Assembly (NCBI GenBank): GCA_900128395.1
Contig: LT649272.1
Span: 1-49,631, forward strand
Reading direction: 5' to 3'
Length of the DNA stretch: 49,631 nt
Source: Stramenopiles sp. TOSAG23-2
Lineage: Eukaryota; Sar
The stretch's first letter is position 1, and every line of letters begins with the position of its first letter. Positions 37,563 through 47,210 of the stretch are shown piece by piece. The notes beneath the pieces are model-generated. The model did no database searches, was not told where the DNA came from, and saw only the letters and a program-made list of their open reading frames with translations. The position numbers were made by a program, and so were the translations under genes.

Positions 37563-40500
37563 ATGGCAGTGAAGTTTGATACAGATAGTTGGGTTTGGTG
37601 CCCTGACGAAGAAGATTTATTTTTACCAGGTAAAGTAAAAGCTACTTTTAAACGAGGCGAAGTTGGAAATGTTACATTCTCTAACGGAGAGGAACATACT
37701 ATCAGTGCTAAAGATTCAGAGTCATTGATGGTTTGCGATGAGCAAAGTTTAGCACCAATTGAGAATATGGTTCAGTTAAATGATTTGAACAATCCAAGTA
37801 TATTACACAATCTAAGAATTCGATTCCAGCAAGATACCATTTATACAAGTGTTGGACAAATTCTTGTGTCTGTAAATCCATTCAAGTTATTACCAATATA
37901 TACCCCTGAGTGGTTAGATAAATACAAATCTGGTTCCAGAGGACAGCCACCACATTGTTACGGTGTTGCTGATGATGCGTATAGACAAATGATCAATAAT
38001 GGTGATAATCATGCTATTATCATATCTGGTGAATCTGGCGCAGGAAAAACTGAAGCGATGAAACTGGTTTTACAATACGTTGCTGAGGTCAGTGGAAAAA
38101 AAGAAACTGATGGCCCATCTTTAGAGGAAAAAATATTAAAAGCCAATCCTGTCATGGAAGCATTTGGAAATGCGAAGACAACGCGCAATAATAATTCTTC
38201 TCGCTTCGGAAAATGGACTGAAATTAATTTTGATAAAGGCGGTGCAATTATTGGTGGCAGAATCATTAATTATTTACTTGAAAAATCACGTGTAGTTACT
38301 CAATCTGAAAACGAAAGAAATTATCATATTTTTTACCAATTACTTGCTGGAGCTGAAAAAACAAGTAACGAGTCAGATCCTACAAAAAATTTAAAAACGA
38401 AATATGGTTTAGGGGAAGCACAAGATTATCTTTACACAAACCCTGGAAATCGTTTGCAGGCAAACAAAGGCGAAGGTACAACGGTACATGGCATTAACGA
38501 TGAACGTGAATTTGATGATTTATTATCAGCTATGAAAGTTATTGACATGACTCCTGCTGAAGTTGACAATGTTTTAAGAATCGTTACAGCTATTTTAAAT
38601 TTAGGAAACGTGAGTTACGTCCCTGACCCAGCTGCGCAAGGCGAGGATAAAGTTAAAGTAGGGGATGAAGGCCCATTGGACAAATTTTGTGAGCTTCTTG
38701 CGGTAGACAAAGCCATTATGTTACGCTCCTTGATTAGCCGTGGAATTGGCGCACATTCTGTTATTCAAGTTTCTTATACGTTGGAAGAAGCAACGCAAAC
38801 GCGCGACGCGCTTGCAAAGACAATATATGGGAATTTGTTTGATTGGTTAGTTCGTAAAATCAACACAACACTTACAGTGGAAGGATCATTTGCAAATATA
38901 ATTGGCGTGCTTGACATCTTTGGTTTTGAAAGTTTTGAAAAAAACTCGTTTGAACAGCTTTGCATTAATTATTGCAATGAGAAATTACAATTTCATTTCA
39001 ACGAGCATATCTTTAAACTTGAGCAAGAACAATATAAGAGTGAAGGTGTTTCCGTTGATAATATTACATTTGAGGATAACCAGCCAGCACTGGATTTAAT
39101 TGAGAAAAAACGCATTGGTATCATTGCGATGATTGACGAAGAAATTCGCACTCCTAAAGGAAACGATGTTAAAATGCTTAGGAAACTAGACAAAGAATAT
39201 GCAACGAAAGGAAAGGAACATAAGAATTACCAGAAACCAAAACCAAGAGCAAAAGATTCAGAAAAAAGTTTTATTTTCAAACATTATGCCGGCCCTGTAT
39301 GCTACGATGTTACCAACTTCATGGAAAAGTCTAAAGATACGTTACATGCGGATGTAGCTAGTGCAATGCAAATATCGAAAGATCCAATTATACAAGGACT
39401 ATTCCCTATCAAAGCGCCTGAAGCCAGTTCTGGTGGTGGACGACGTGGACGTGGTGGTGGTAAAAAATCTTCTAAGAAAACTCTAGGGACTCAATTTAAA
39501 GAACAATTGAATTCCTTAATGAAGATTTTAAATTCGACATGCCCTCATTTCATTCGATGTTTCAAACCAAATAAAGAAAAGAGAGGTGATATTTTTACAT
39601 CTGATATGATGATGCAGCAGTTGAATTACGCCGGTTTGTTAGAAGTTTGCAGAATTCGCCAAATTGGATACCCAATTCGTCATGAATTTGATGCGTTCTT
39701 TAAACGTTACACTTGTCTTGATCCGTCTGCAGGTGATTTGGATGCTCTATTGGGTAAATTGACAGGTGGAGTTTTAGATGCCAAAGACTTTGCAAAGGGC
39801 AATACGAAAGTATTCCTTCGTAATGCACAAGCACAAGAACTTGAAACCGCACGGGAAACTGCGTTATCCAAGGTTGCAACAAAGATGCAAGCATTTGCCA
39901 GAAGATTTATGCAACGTATCAAACATAAACGCTACTTAGCAATTATTCAATCTTTGACCAAGGCTGTTGGAGACAGAGACGGCGATCAAATTGAGCATTG
40001 GGTACGTCAAGCAGGCGAGTTACCTTTCAGGGGGTCTCATTTAAAAATTGTTCGAGATGCAGCAGCATTACTAGAAGTTATTAAAGAGGAACGACGTGTG
40101 GAACAATTACTTAAAGATGCAATTGCAAAAAGAGAAATCAACGGCCTTTTAGGTGCAATTTCAACTGCTGAAGAAATGAAAATGTCATCCGAAGCATTAA
40201 CTAGCGCAAAGAATCTTGTTGGAAGAATTCAAGAAGAAACGAAGGTTATTGCAGAATTAGCAGACGCGTTGAAACAGCGGGACAGGGCAGCATTAGAAGC
40301 ATGCAAGAAAAAAGCGGAAGATTTAGAATTAAACGATACTGCTGAATTTAAACAAGCTGCTGCATTACTTGAACGGATACGTTTGGAAGAGGAAGCTGTG
40401 GGTCAATTAGAGCAGGCAATGAGTAGTGAAAACGTGAATGAATTACAAGCATACCTACAACAAATGGTTGAGATGGGTCTAGACGATGCAACACGTTTCC

Positions 40501-43500
40501 CCCATTTCGTCGATACTATCCAAGGTGCTAAAAGAACGTTAGAAACATTAAAGACTAGAAATAACGAGAAGCAGTCTTTGTTGAACGCGATGGAAAAATC
40601 CGATATTGGCAATCTTGAAAAAGTATTAGCAAGTGCAACTGCATGTGGTGTTGATGCTGAGACATTAGCCAGTGCAAAAACGGCTTTAGAACGCATGAGA
40701 AAAGAAGAAGCAGTCATGAAAGTTGTTGCAAGTGCTATTGCTAGCGAATCTATCGACAAGTTAGAAGATGCATTAGACCAAGCATCGGCTTTAAATCTTT
40801 ACAACGATGACATTGGAAAAGCAAAAAGTTTAAAATCACAATTAGAAGCTAAGGAAAGTGCTAAAACTGCATTGAGCGATGCATTAAAAGCAGAAAATGC
40901 CGATGCTATCAGTTCCAGTTTGGCAGCAGCATTGAAACTTGGTGTCACTGGTAGTGAAATTACAAATGCCGAAACATTTTTAAGCAAGTTAGGAGCAAAA
41001 GCACAAATTCTTGGAAAATTAGCATCTGCTGGAAACAGTTTATCTGAATTGGATGGTGTCATCGATGAATTAAAAGCAATGGATGGAATGGAAGCTACTG
41101 TTGAAAAAGCAATGGAGACTCGTGCTAAGCTATTGGAGCAACAAACTGCGGAAGAAAGTATTCAAAGTGCAATAAAGAAAGAAGATTATGACGCGTTAAT
41201 GGTAGCAATCAAAAATGCAGATTCTAGCGGTCTATCTACAAATCCGTTGAAAGCAGAAGTTATGAAAATGGCGGATGAATCACTGCAAAAATTGCGTGTT
41301 ATTCAATCGGCTCTAACTGATTTAAAAGCAGCAATTGATTCCAGGGAAAAAAAGAATATTGTTTCTCAATTAGAAGTTGCCAAGGGGCTTGGAGTTGAAG
41401 GATACCCAGAGTGTGATCGCGCAAGAGCATTATTAGAGTCACTGGAAAAAGAAGCAAAATTGACTAATGATATCGAAGAAGCCTTGAAGACGAAAGATAT
41501 GGATACGTTGACAAAATTATGGAATACTGCAGATAAAATAGGTTTAAACAACACTGCCGTTCAAAATGCAGGCATGCTTGTTAACAGAGAGAAAACTATG
41601 AAGGCTACCTTGGATAAGATTAAAACTGCAACCGAGACATGGGATTTAGATTTAATGAACGAATGCATGGAGTCATGCATCCAATTAGGCATTGAAGGAG
41701 ATGAAGTTACCGCAGCAAAGAAAACTTTAGAGGAAATGAACAAGGAAGCACAGCATGCATCCAAAATTCAAGCTGCTGCAAATACATTAAAAATGAAGTC
41801 ACAAAGTAAAAATGGTATTGTTGCAGCTGATATCAAACCATTAACAGATGCCATGGAAGCAAGTATTGCTGCCGGCCTTTCCGCAGAGTCAAAGAGTTAC
41901 TTGAAATTTTTGGGCATTAAAGAAAATGCAGAAGCACAATTAGCTATGTATGAAGAATTAAAAGCAGTCATTGCAGCAGTTGATAATAAATCTGCAGGGA
42001 CTATTTATGAAACTTTCAAGTTAATTTCAAAAGCGCACGATAAAGCACTTGATTTGAACATGGATGGAGTAGCATCTGTAGAAACAGTAAAGGCACTTTA
42101 CAGGGAGTATGATAAATTAGTCCAGGCAGCAAGAAGAGCGAGAAATGAAGCTAGCGATGAAGATTCAGAGGAAGAAAGTGATAGTGACGAGGAAGAAGAA
42201 GATGAAGAGGAAGTGGAAAGAAAAAGAGAAGAAGGGTATAAACGAGCATTGCAACCTCGATTCCATTTCACAAAATTTTCTCGTATCCGAAATCCCGAGG
42301 ATTACGTGCGTGGAATGTGGTTTGGAAAGAAAAAGGCAATGGATAACCAACTTCAGTGGCAAAACACTCAAATCAAAAAATCTATCACGGATGTTGATGG
42401 TAAAGCAACAAAGCTTTCGTTAAAAATTCACAAATGTATCTTAGGATATTGCGGTGAAAAGAGTATGAACTATCCTGATATGCTTGCACAAGATATTTTG
42501 AATACAGGTGTCGCGTATCCAGACGTATGCGATGAAATTTACGTACAAATATGCAAACATTTGACAAACAATGAGAACGAAGATAGTCGTGACCGATGTT
42601 GGCAACTACTATGTATGTGCGTCGGCACCTTTCCTCCTTCAGGGGAATTCAAAGATCATTTGTACAATTTCATATTGTCAAATAAAAGTGATGAAGGCTC
42701 GACAACAGAATACATACAATACGCATTACGTCGTCTTGAAGGAATTATTCACAATGGTGCATCTGGTTATGTTCCAGAAGTGGCAGAAATTGCAGCATAT
42801 AAGGAGAGACCGCCAATAGTAGTTACAATTGAACTTGTAGATGGTGGAACACTTACATCTGCATTACCAATTACACCCGACTTGAATGTGGGCAAAGTTA
42901 CTGAAATTTGCAACCATTTCTTGGATTTAGAGGATGATAGGAAGAAATATTTTGGTATTTTTCTAGTGGAGGATGATAGTAAATCAACCCCATTAGCTTC
43001 AAAAGTATTCATGGGGGATGAAGTTGTAAGGTTAAGACGTGCGAAAGCTGAAAATTTCAAATTTGTTTATAAGCGAAAGATATTCTTGAAACGAATAGAT
43101 CATGTATCGGAAAATGATGTCTACAATCGTTTGCAGTTTTTACAAACAGTAGATGAAATTATCATTGGAAATATCACAACTCCTACTGTTGAAAGTGCAG
43201 CCGAAACAGCAGCAGCGGCAGTATATGTCGACAATTCCGAAGATTTTGAAGACGATGAAATTCCAAGCAATGACGAGTTACTAGAAGATTTAGCCATAAT
43301 GGAATATGTTGCAGAATCGTGGAGGAATTCGTTAGAAGAAAATGAATGGGCAGATAAAATTGGGGCAAGAATCAAAACATTGATTGGACAAGATACAGAA
43401 GAGTTACAAAACTTAATTGTCGAAAATGCAAAAGATGATCCATTGTATGGAACTATAGTTTTCCGTTGTAAATTAAGTTCATTCGATGAGAAGACTGCAC

Positions 43501-43778
43501 CGCCAGCAATTAAAGCATTACCATCAAATTTGCTTCTGGCATTTGATAGCAATGGATTGAGATTTTTATCAGGTGAGGTTGACGCATCAAAAGATGCTTT
43601 AGCATCTTTTGGATACGTAGACATTGAAAGATGGGGCGGAACACGAAATAAATTTTCTCTGAAATTACACGATCCATCAACTGAATCCAAATTCAGTTTC
43701 CTTGTAACTCGATGCAATGGTACAGCTATTTCCAATTATCTATTAGAAATGATCGAATCCATTATGGAATCATCTTAA
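37563..43778 (+). CDS. Unconventional myosin with helical-repeat tail and MyTH4-FERM
   Basis: 2071 residues in one uninterrupted exon. It starts with an SH3-like subdomain (1-55), then the motor (about 60-760): P-loop GESGAGKTE (about 155), switch I NNNSSRFGKW (about 209), switch II DIFGFE (about 451) and the actin-binding region CPHFIRCFKPNKE (about 664). The position 16 residues before DALAK, the TEDS site, is Ser by my count. One IQ-like motif follows (ATKMQAFARRFMQRIKHKRY, about 770-790). The tail has about ten helical repeats of roughly 70 residues (795-1510), an acidic Glu/Asp stretch (1530-1555), a MyTH4 domain (about 1567-1735, ILGYCGEKSMNYPD, WQLLCMCVGTFPPS) and a FERM domain (about 1746-2070). 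MyTH4-FERM myosins move on actin and link cargo, membranes or microtubules. The motor is complete; the class is not assignable by eye. Confidence 0.95.
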   Translation: MAVKFDTDSWVWCPDEEDLFLPGKVKATFKRGEVGNVTFSNGEEHTISAKDSESLMVCDEQSLAPIENMVQLNDLNNPSILHNLRIRFQQDTIYTSVGQILVSVNPFKLLPIYTPEWLDKYKSGSRGQPPHCYGVADDAYRQMINNGDNHAIIISGESGAGKTEAMKLVLQYVAEVSGKKETDGPSLEEKILKANPVMEAFGNAKTTRNNNSSRFGKWTEINFDKGGAIIGGRIINYLLEKSRVVTQSENERNYHIFYQLLAGAEKTSNESDPTKNLKTKYGLGEAQDYLYTNPGNRLQANKGEGTTVHGINDEREFDDLLSAMKVIDMTPAEVDNVLRIVTAILNLGNVSYVPDPAAQGEDKVKVGDEGPLDKFCELLAVDKAIMLRSLISRGIGAHSVIQVSYTLEEATQTRDALAKTIYGNLFDWLVRKINTTLTVEGSFANIIGVLDIFGFESFEKNSFEQLCINYCNEKLQFHFNEHIFKLEQEQYKSEGVSVDNITFEDNQPALDLIEKKRIGIIAMIDEEIRTPKGNDVKMLRKLDKEYATKGKEHKNYQKPKPRAKDSEKSFIFKHYAGPVCYDVTNFMEKSKDTLHADVASAMQISKDPIIQGLFPIKAPEASSGGGRRGRGGGKKSSKKTLGTQFKEQLNSLMKILNSTCPHFIRCFKPNKEKRGDIFTSDMMMQQLNYAGLLEVCRIRQIGYPIRHEFDAFFKRYTCLDPSAGDLDALLGKLTGGVLDAKDFAKGNTKVFLRNAQAQELETARETALSKVATKMQAFARRFMQRIKHKRYLAIIQSLTKAVGDRDGDQIEHWVRQAGELPFRGSHLKIVRDAAALLEVIKEERRVEQLLKDAIAKREINGLLGAISTAEEMKMSSEALTSAKNLVGRIQEETKVIAELADALKQRDRAALEACKKKAEDLELNDTAEFKQAAALLERIRLEEEAVGQLEQAMSSENVNELQAYLQQMVEMGLDDATRFPHFVDTIQGAKRTLETLKTRNNEKQSLLNAMEKSDIGNLEKVLASATACGVDAETLASAKTALERMRKEEAVMKVVASAIASESIDKLEDALDQASALNLYNDDIGKAKSLKSQLEAKESAKTALSDALKAENADAISSSLAAALKLGVTGSEITNAETFLSKLGAKAQILGKLASAGNSLSELDGVIDELKAMDGMEATVEKAMETRAKLLEQQTAEESIQSAIKKEDYDALMVAIKNADSSGLSTNPLKAEVMKMADESLQKLRVIQSALTDLKAAIDSREKKNIVSQLEVAKGLGVEGYPECDRARALLESLEKEAKLTNDIEEALKTKDMDTLTKLWNTADKIGLNNTAVQNAGMLVNREKTMKATLDKIKTATETWDLDLMNECMESCIQLGIEGDEVTAAKKTLEEMNKEAQHASKIQAAANTLKMKSQSKNGIVAADIKPLTDAMEASIAAGLSAESKSYLKFLGIKENAEAQLAMYEELKAVIAAVDNKSAGTIYETFKLISKAHDKALDLNMDGVASVETVKALYREYDKLVQAARRARNEASDEDSEEESDSDEEEEDEEEVERKREEGYKRALQPRFHFTKFSRIRNPEDYVRGMWFGKKKAMDNQLQWQNTQIKKSITDVDGKATKLSLKIHKCILGYCGEKSMNYPDMLAQDILNTGVAYPDVCDEIYVQICKHLTNNENEDSRDRCWQLLCMCVGTFPPSGEFKDHLYNFILSNKSDEGSTTEYIQYALRRLEGIIHNGASGYVPEVAEIAAYKERPPIVVTIELVDGGTLTSALPITPDLNVGKVTEICNHFLDLEDDRKKYFGIFLVEDDSKSTPLASKVFMGDEVVRLRRAKAENFKFVYKRKIFLKRIDHVSENDVYNRLQFLQTVDEIIIGNITTPTVESAAETAAAAVYVDNSEDFEDDEIPSNDELLEDLAIMEYVAESWRNSLEENEWADKIGARIKTLIGQDTEELQNLIVENAKDDPLYGTIVFRCKLSSFDEKTAPPAIKALPSNLLLAFDSNGLRFLSGEVDASKDALASFGYVDIERWGGTRNKFSLKLHDPSTESKFSFLVTRCNGTAISNYLLEMIESIMESS

Positions 43779-44295
43779 CAGTGTGAATGTGCCTAAAAGT
43801 GATACCGAGAGGTGTGTGTAATATTAGATAAAGCTTTCATGATGTGTGTTGGTACCAGATGATGTACATGGCATTAGAGGGAATATAATATTTGGAAGAG
43901 AGGAGAGAGATTACTCGTAGTTTTTGAAAAAAACTAATTACGACGTTTGTATTTCGTATAAAATATTAAAATTAATTAAATTTTATTTTTATTATATTTA
44001 GAGTGTAAAAAAAAACTCTCATGCGCCGCTGCAAGCTTATACATATATCCTGAAATATGATTTTATATTTTACTCAAATCATCATTAAAAATACGTCGTC
44101 GTAAGAAATTACGAATTCCGTAAATTTAACACATGTGTACACATGTACATACATATTTTACATCTTGTAAAATGCAAAAGGAGTGCTTTTTATTCGATAA
44201 AAATATGACCATTCCACACTGGTACCCGACATAATTTTAAACATGTTGTGCATATTTTAAAATATTACACAAAAAACAATTTTCGTATAAAAATT
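43779..44295. other. Intergenic region between convergent genes
   Basis: No gene. CGTA-type motifs recur at about 43914, 43940-43962 and 44092-44125, and an ACATGTGTACACATGT palindromic stretch lies near 44131. Confidence 0.45.
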
Positions 44296-44859
44296 TTATG
44301 GTATTCTATAGGACTCCTCTTTTGAAACCTCTGGAATATATTCAACATTGAAGCGATTGATCCATTTTTTATAAGTATCAGTATGTGGTTCATAATCTAA
44401 AAATGGGTAATTAATTTTATACGTTCTATATGGATGGTGCGGTTTCTCTAATTCATTCTTCTTTTTATCAACAGAAACAGTAACATCATGACCAAATGCA
44501 TATCTCCATAACTCTATATCTTGATTGTAATTTTGTGATGAGAAAGATGATGAATTCGAAAAAGAAGAAGAAGAAAAAGATGAATATAATTCTTTCGTAT
44601 CCATTTTATCATTTGCTGCACGGTCATCACCACTAGGTTTATAATATGCAGTTGTTTGAGTACTATTATCTTTAGTTAATGCTGTAGATGGTTTAATTAA
44701 AGCTTCTAATTTATTCATACTCATGGAATCATTTAAATAATCCCAACGTTCTAGATCATTTAATGCTAATGATTTTTTATCAATTGGATTTGGTTCGTTA
44801 TATTTAATATTTTCTATTATACCTTTAATATCTTTCATTTGATAGGATATGGATGCCAT
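44296..44859 (-). CDS. Uncharacterised 187-residue protein
   Basis: ATG 44859, single exon. The N-terminal half is mixed helical/charged, then a Ser-rich segment (SSFSSSSFSNSSSFSS), then a conserved-looking C-terminal segment rich in Tyr/Pro/Trp (DIELWRYAFGHD, HHPYRTYKINYPFLDYEP, KKWINRFNVEYIPEV). The compact Tyr/Pro-rich C terminus recalls small axonemal or microtubule-lumen proteins, but I see no diagnostic motif, so the function is unknown. It is divergent from the small coiled-coil gene to the right. Confidence 0.55.
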   Translation of the reverse strand: MASISYQMKDIKGIIENIKYNEPNPIDKKSLALNDLERWDYLNDSMSMNKLEALIKPSTALTKDNSTQTTAYYKPSGDDRAANDKMDTKELYSSFSSSSFSNSSSFSSQNYNQDIELWRYAFGHDVTVSVDKKKNELEKPHHPYRTYKINYPFLDYEPHTDTYKKWINRFNVEYIPEVSKEESYRIP

Positions 44860-45259
44860 GGTGGCGGATAATGATTCTTTTCTATAAATTTGTTATATAA
44901 TATGAACAAAATACGTAGTAGTGTAGTAGAAACAATATACGGGTTGTAAAAATTGAAAGTTATATTGTTTTGTATTTTCTATTGTTATGTTTTTCCATGA
45001 TATATATATATATATATATATACATATTTTGAAATATACACAGGTTGTATATTGTCCATGTATTCAAAAATGTATCCATGTATCCTGGTGCCCTTATCCT
45101 TATATATGATAATAAAATAATAATATTCGTTCTACGATGACGACGATTTGCTCTTAGTGCTGTGTCTATATAAAATATGATAATATTTACCCTACTTGGA
45201 ACATGCAATCAAACAATTAGTATACCACCACATGTATTGAAAATATTTTCAATAAACAA
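44860..45259. other. Intergenic region with AT microsatellite
   Basis: An AT dinucleotide run at about 44999-45021. No gene seen. Confidence 0.5.
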
Positions 45260-45516
45260 ATGGCAGAGATTGAAGAAAAATTCAACATTGAAAAAGCAAA
45301 GATATTATTGAAAGCGAAAGCAAAAAAATTAGCAAAAGAAAAAAACAATTAGCAAACAAATTAGCAAAAGAAAAAGAATTAGCAAAAGCAAAATTTTGGA
45401 AAGAAAAATTAGCAAAAGAAAAGAGAGAAAACGAATTACAAATTGAATTAGCAAACGAATTAGCAAAAGAAAAAGAATTAGCACCATCGCTTAAATATGC
45501 TGAATACATCAAATGA
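45260..45516 (+). CDS. Small Lys/Glu/Ala/Leu coiled-coil gene in two overlapping frames
   Basis: ATG 45260 opens a 30-codon frame (MAEIEEKFNIEK... to TAG at 45350-45352). The same composition continues without break in the -1 frame from 45346 to TGA at 45514-45516, full of LAKEKE-type heptads and ending LAPSLKYAEYIK. The junction is GAA AAA AAC: the heptamer A-AAA-AAC at 45340-45346 is a classical -1 frameshift site, followed directly by the zero-frame stop. A -1 slip there yields about 85 residues of continuous coiled coil. Alternatives are a one-base deletion in a seven-A tract (pseudogene) or a sequencing error. Function unknown. Confidence 0.5.
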
Positions 45517-46072
45517 GCAAATCAAAATCAAACCAAAATGAGTTTGTAAGTGCAATTTTATTAAACATTTGATGACCATTTCGAAAGTTGTATGATTTTG
45601 CAGAGGATTGTCCAATGTAATATGAATTAATAAAATGTTTTTTTAATGTACATTATGAATTCGAACGTATACTTTCATTGGTGTTTTTCTTTCTCATAAT
45701 AGCAACACATTAATAATTATATTAGGCCCGGCAGGCCCGGCAGGCACATACCATTATTAAAACGTGCGAATTATAATATTAATATTAGCATTAACACAGC
45801 ATCAGCAAAGCTGAAGCTTCATCCTCCAAAAAATAAGAATTATTGGTAAAAAAACAAACAAAAACCAACAAAACAACGATATATATACTATTTATATTAC
45901 ATATTGATGGAAACAGAAAGTAACAAAGACTAAACATATATATATATATATATTAATACCCATAAACAATCATATATATAGAGAGATTCGTTGAGATATA
46001 TAATTATATTGTATAGAAGTATTCTATAGTGTAACATAAAAATAAATTTACGGCATTTTGTATCATACCATT
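45517..46072. other. Intergenic region
   Basis: No gene. A GC-rich direct repeat (GGCCCGGCA twice) stands out at about 45725-45743 in otherwise AT-rich sequence. A TA run lies at about 45935-45952. Confidence 0.5.
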
Positions 46073-46765
46073 ATGTCGTCAACAAAACAAATTTTAACAC
46101 CAGCCATGCAAACTTGTCTATGTCAAATTGTCAAAGTATCCGCCATAGATGACACGAAAAAAGACAGAAAAATACGTAAAAAAATATGTAAAGCTAATGA
46201 TGTTAATTATAAAGAATTTGAAAATAGATATGATAAGTTTAAAAGTAAAGGTGGTATGGTCTCGTGTCCAATTACCCGGCCGTCCTCGTCGTCTGAAAAA
46301 CATAAAACACGTGACCGAAGCGGTAGTGGAAATTATAGCAGCATTACTAGCAAAGGTAAAAGTAATAGCGTTAAGAAAATGAAAAAAAAAAAATATTTAA
46401 ACGGTAGTAGTAATAGTAACAGAAAAAGTAGTACACCATCTTCCTCTTCTAAACATAATAATCATAACAGTAGTAGCGGCAGTGGCAGCAGTAGAAAAAA
46501 GTCAAAAAGCTCTATAGATGATATCTTTTCCGGTTTATCAGATAAAAAGAAGAAACGTAAACGGGAAGAAGAAAAGTCATTATTGAAAGAAAAAAGTGCT
46601 AAATTAAAAAAAAAGAATTTATATGCAGAAGGACGTTCAAAAATGATGCCATTACGTGTTGATGAAGACAGTGGATTCAATGTATACAGCGAAGACTCAT
46701 TAAATTTAAACAAAGTAAGCGGTGGTACACCATTGTGTCCATTTGATTGCTATTGTTGTTTTTGA
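46073..46765 (+). CDS. DUF1764-family nuclear-type protein
   Basis: 230 residues from ATG 46073 (MSSTKQILTPAMQTC). It carries the two marks of DUF1764: an IDDIFSGLSDKKKKRKREEE block and the Cys-rich C terminus GGTPLCPFDCYCCF, preceded by DEDSGFNVYSEDSL. The middle is Ser/Lys/Asn-rich with bipartite nuclear-localisation-like clusters. The N-terminal 60 residues (KKICKANDVNYKEFENRYDK) form an extra helical segment not typical for the short family members. DUF1764 proteins are conserved in eukaryotes, with no established biochemical function known to me. Confidence 0.88.
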   Translation: MSSTKQILTPAMQTCLCQIVKVSAIDDTKKDRKIRKKICKANDVNYKEFENRYDKFKSKGGMVSCPITRPSSSSEKHKTRDRSGSGNYSSITSKGKSNSVKKMKKKKYLNGSSNSNRKSSTPSSSSKHNNHNSSSGSGSSRKKSKSSIDDIFSGLSDKKKKRKREEEKSLLKEKSAKLKKKNLYAEGRSKMMPLRVDEDSGFNVYSEDSLNLNKVSGGTPLCPFDCYCCF

Positions 46766-47210
46766 AATAATTAAAAAGAGAGTACGACGATATATATATA
46801 TGTATACCATATATATATGATAGTATGATACCATAACAAACAAATATTGAAAGAAAAGGTATGATATATATGCATTGTGCATCACCACCAACCAAAATGG
46901 TGAGAGATTTGGTGAAAAATATTTCAGAGAGCAAAGGGAGAGGGGAGAGAATACATTTATTGAGAAAATATAAAAAACTTTTTTTAAACTTAAATACTAA
47001 AATCGAGTGTGGTGTTTTTATATTATAAAATTTTAATTTTTTTAGATCGTAAAAATGCATCAATTGAAGTGGATGTCTATCAACATTTTCATTTAGATAT
47101 ATATGCACATTATGATATGATATATAAGGTACGTTCCTATATTTGATAGAGAGATCAATTATTCTTTCTATTCACACACACATACCATACGACGAATAGA
47201 TACGCATGCA
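46766..47210. other. Intergenic region between convergent genes
   Basis: AT-rich 3' flanks with TA runs. No gene recognised. Confidence 0.5.

Noticed and set aside
45282-45512. Minus-strand open frame (Phe/Ala/Asn/Ser repeats) opposite the coiled-coil gene
   Set aside because: It is the antisense of the TTAGCAAAAGAA repeats; FANSFS-type repeats are a mirror artefact of LAKEKE heptads.
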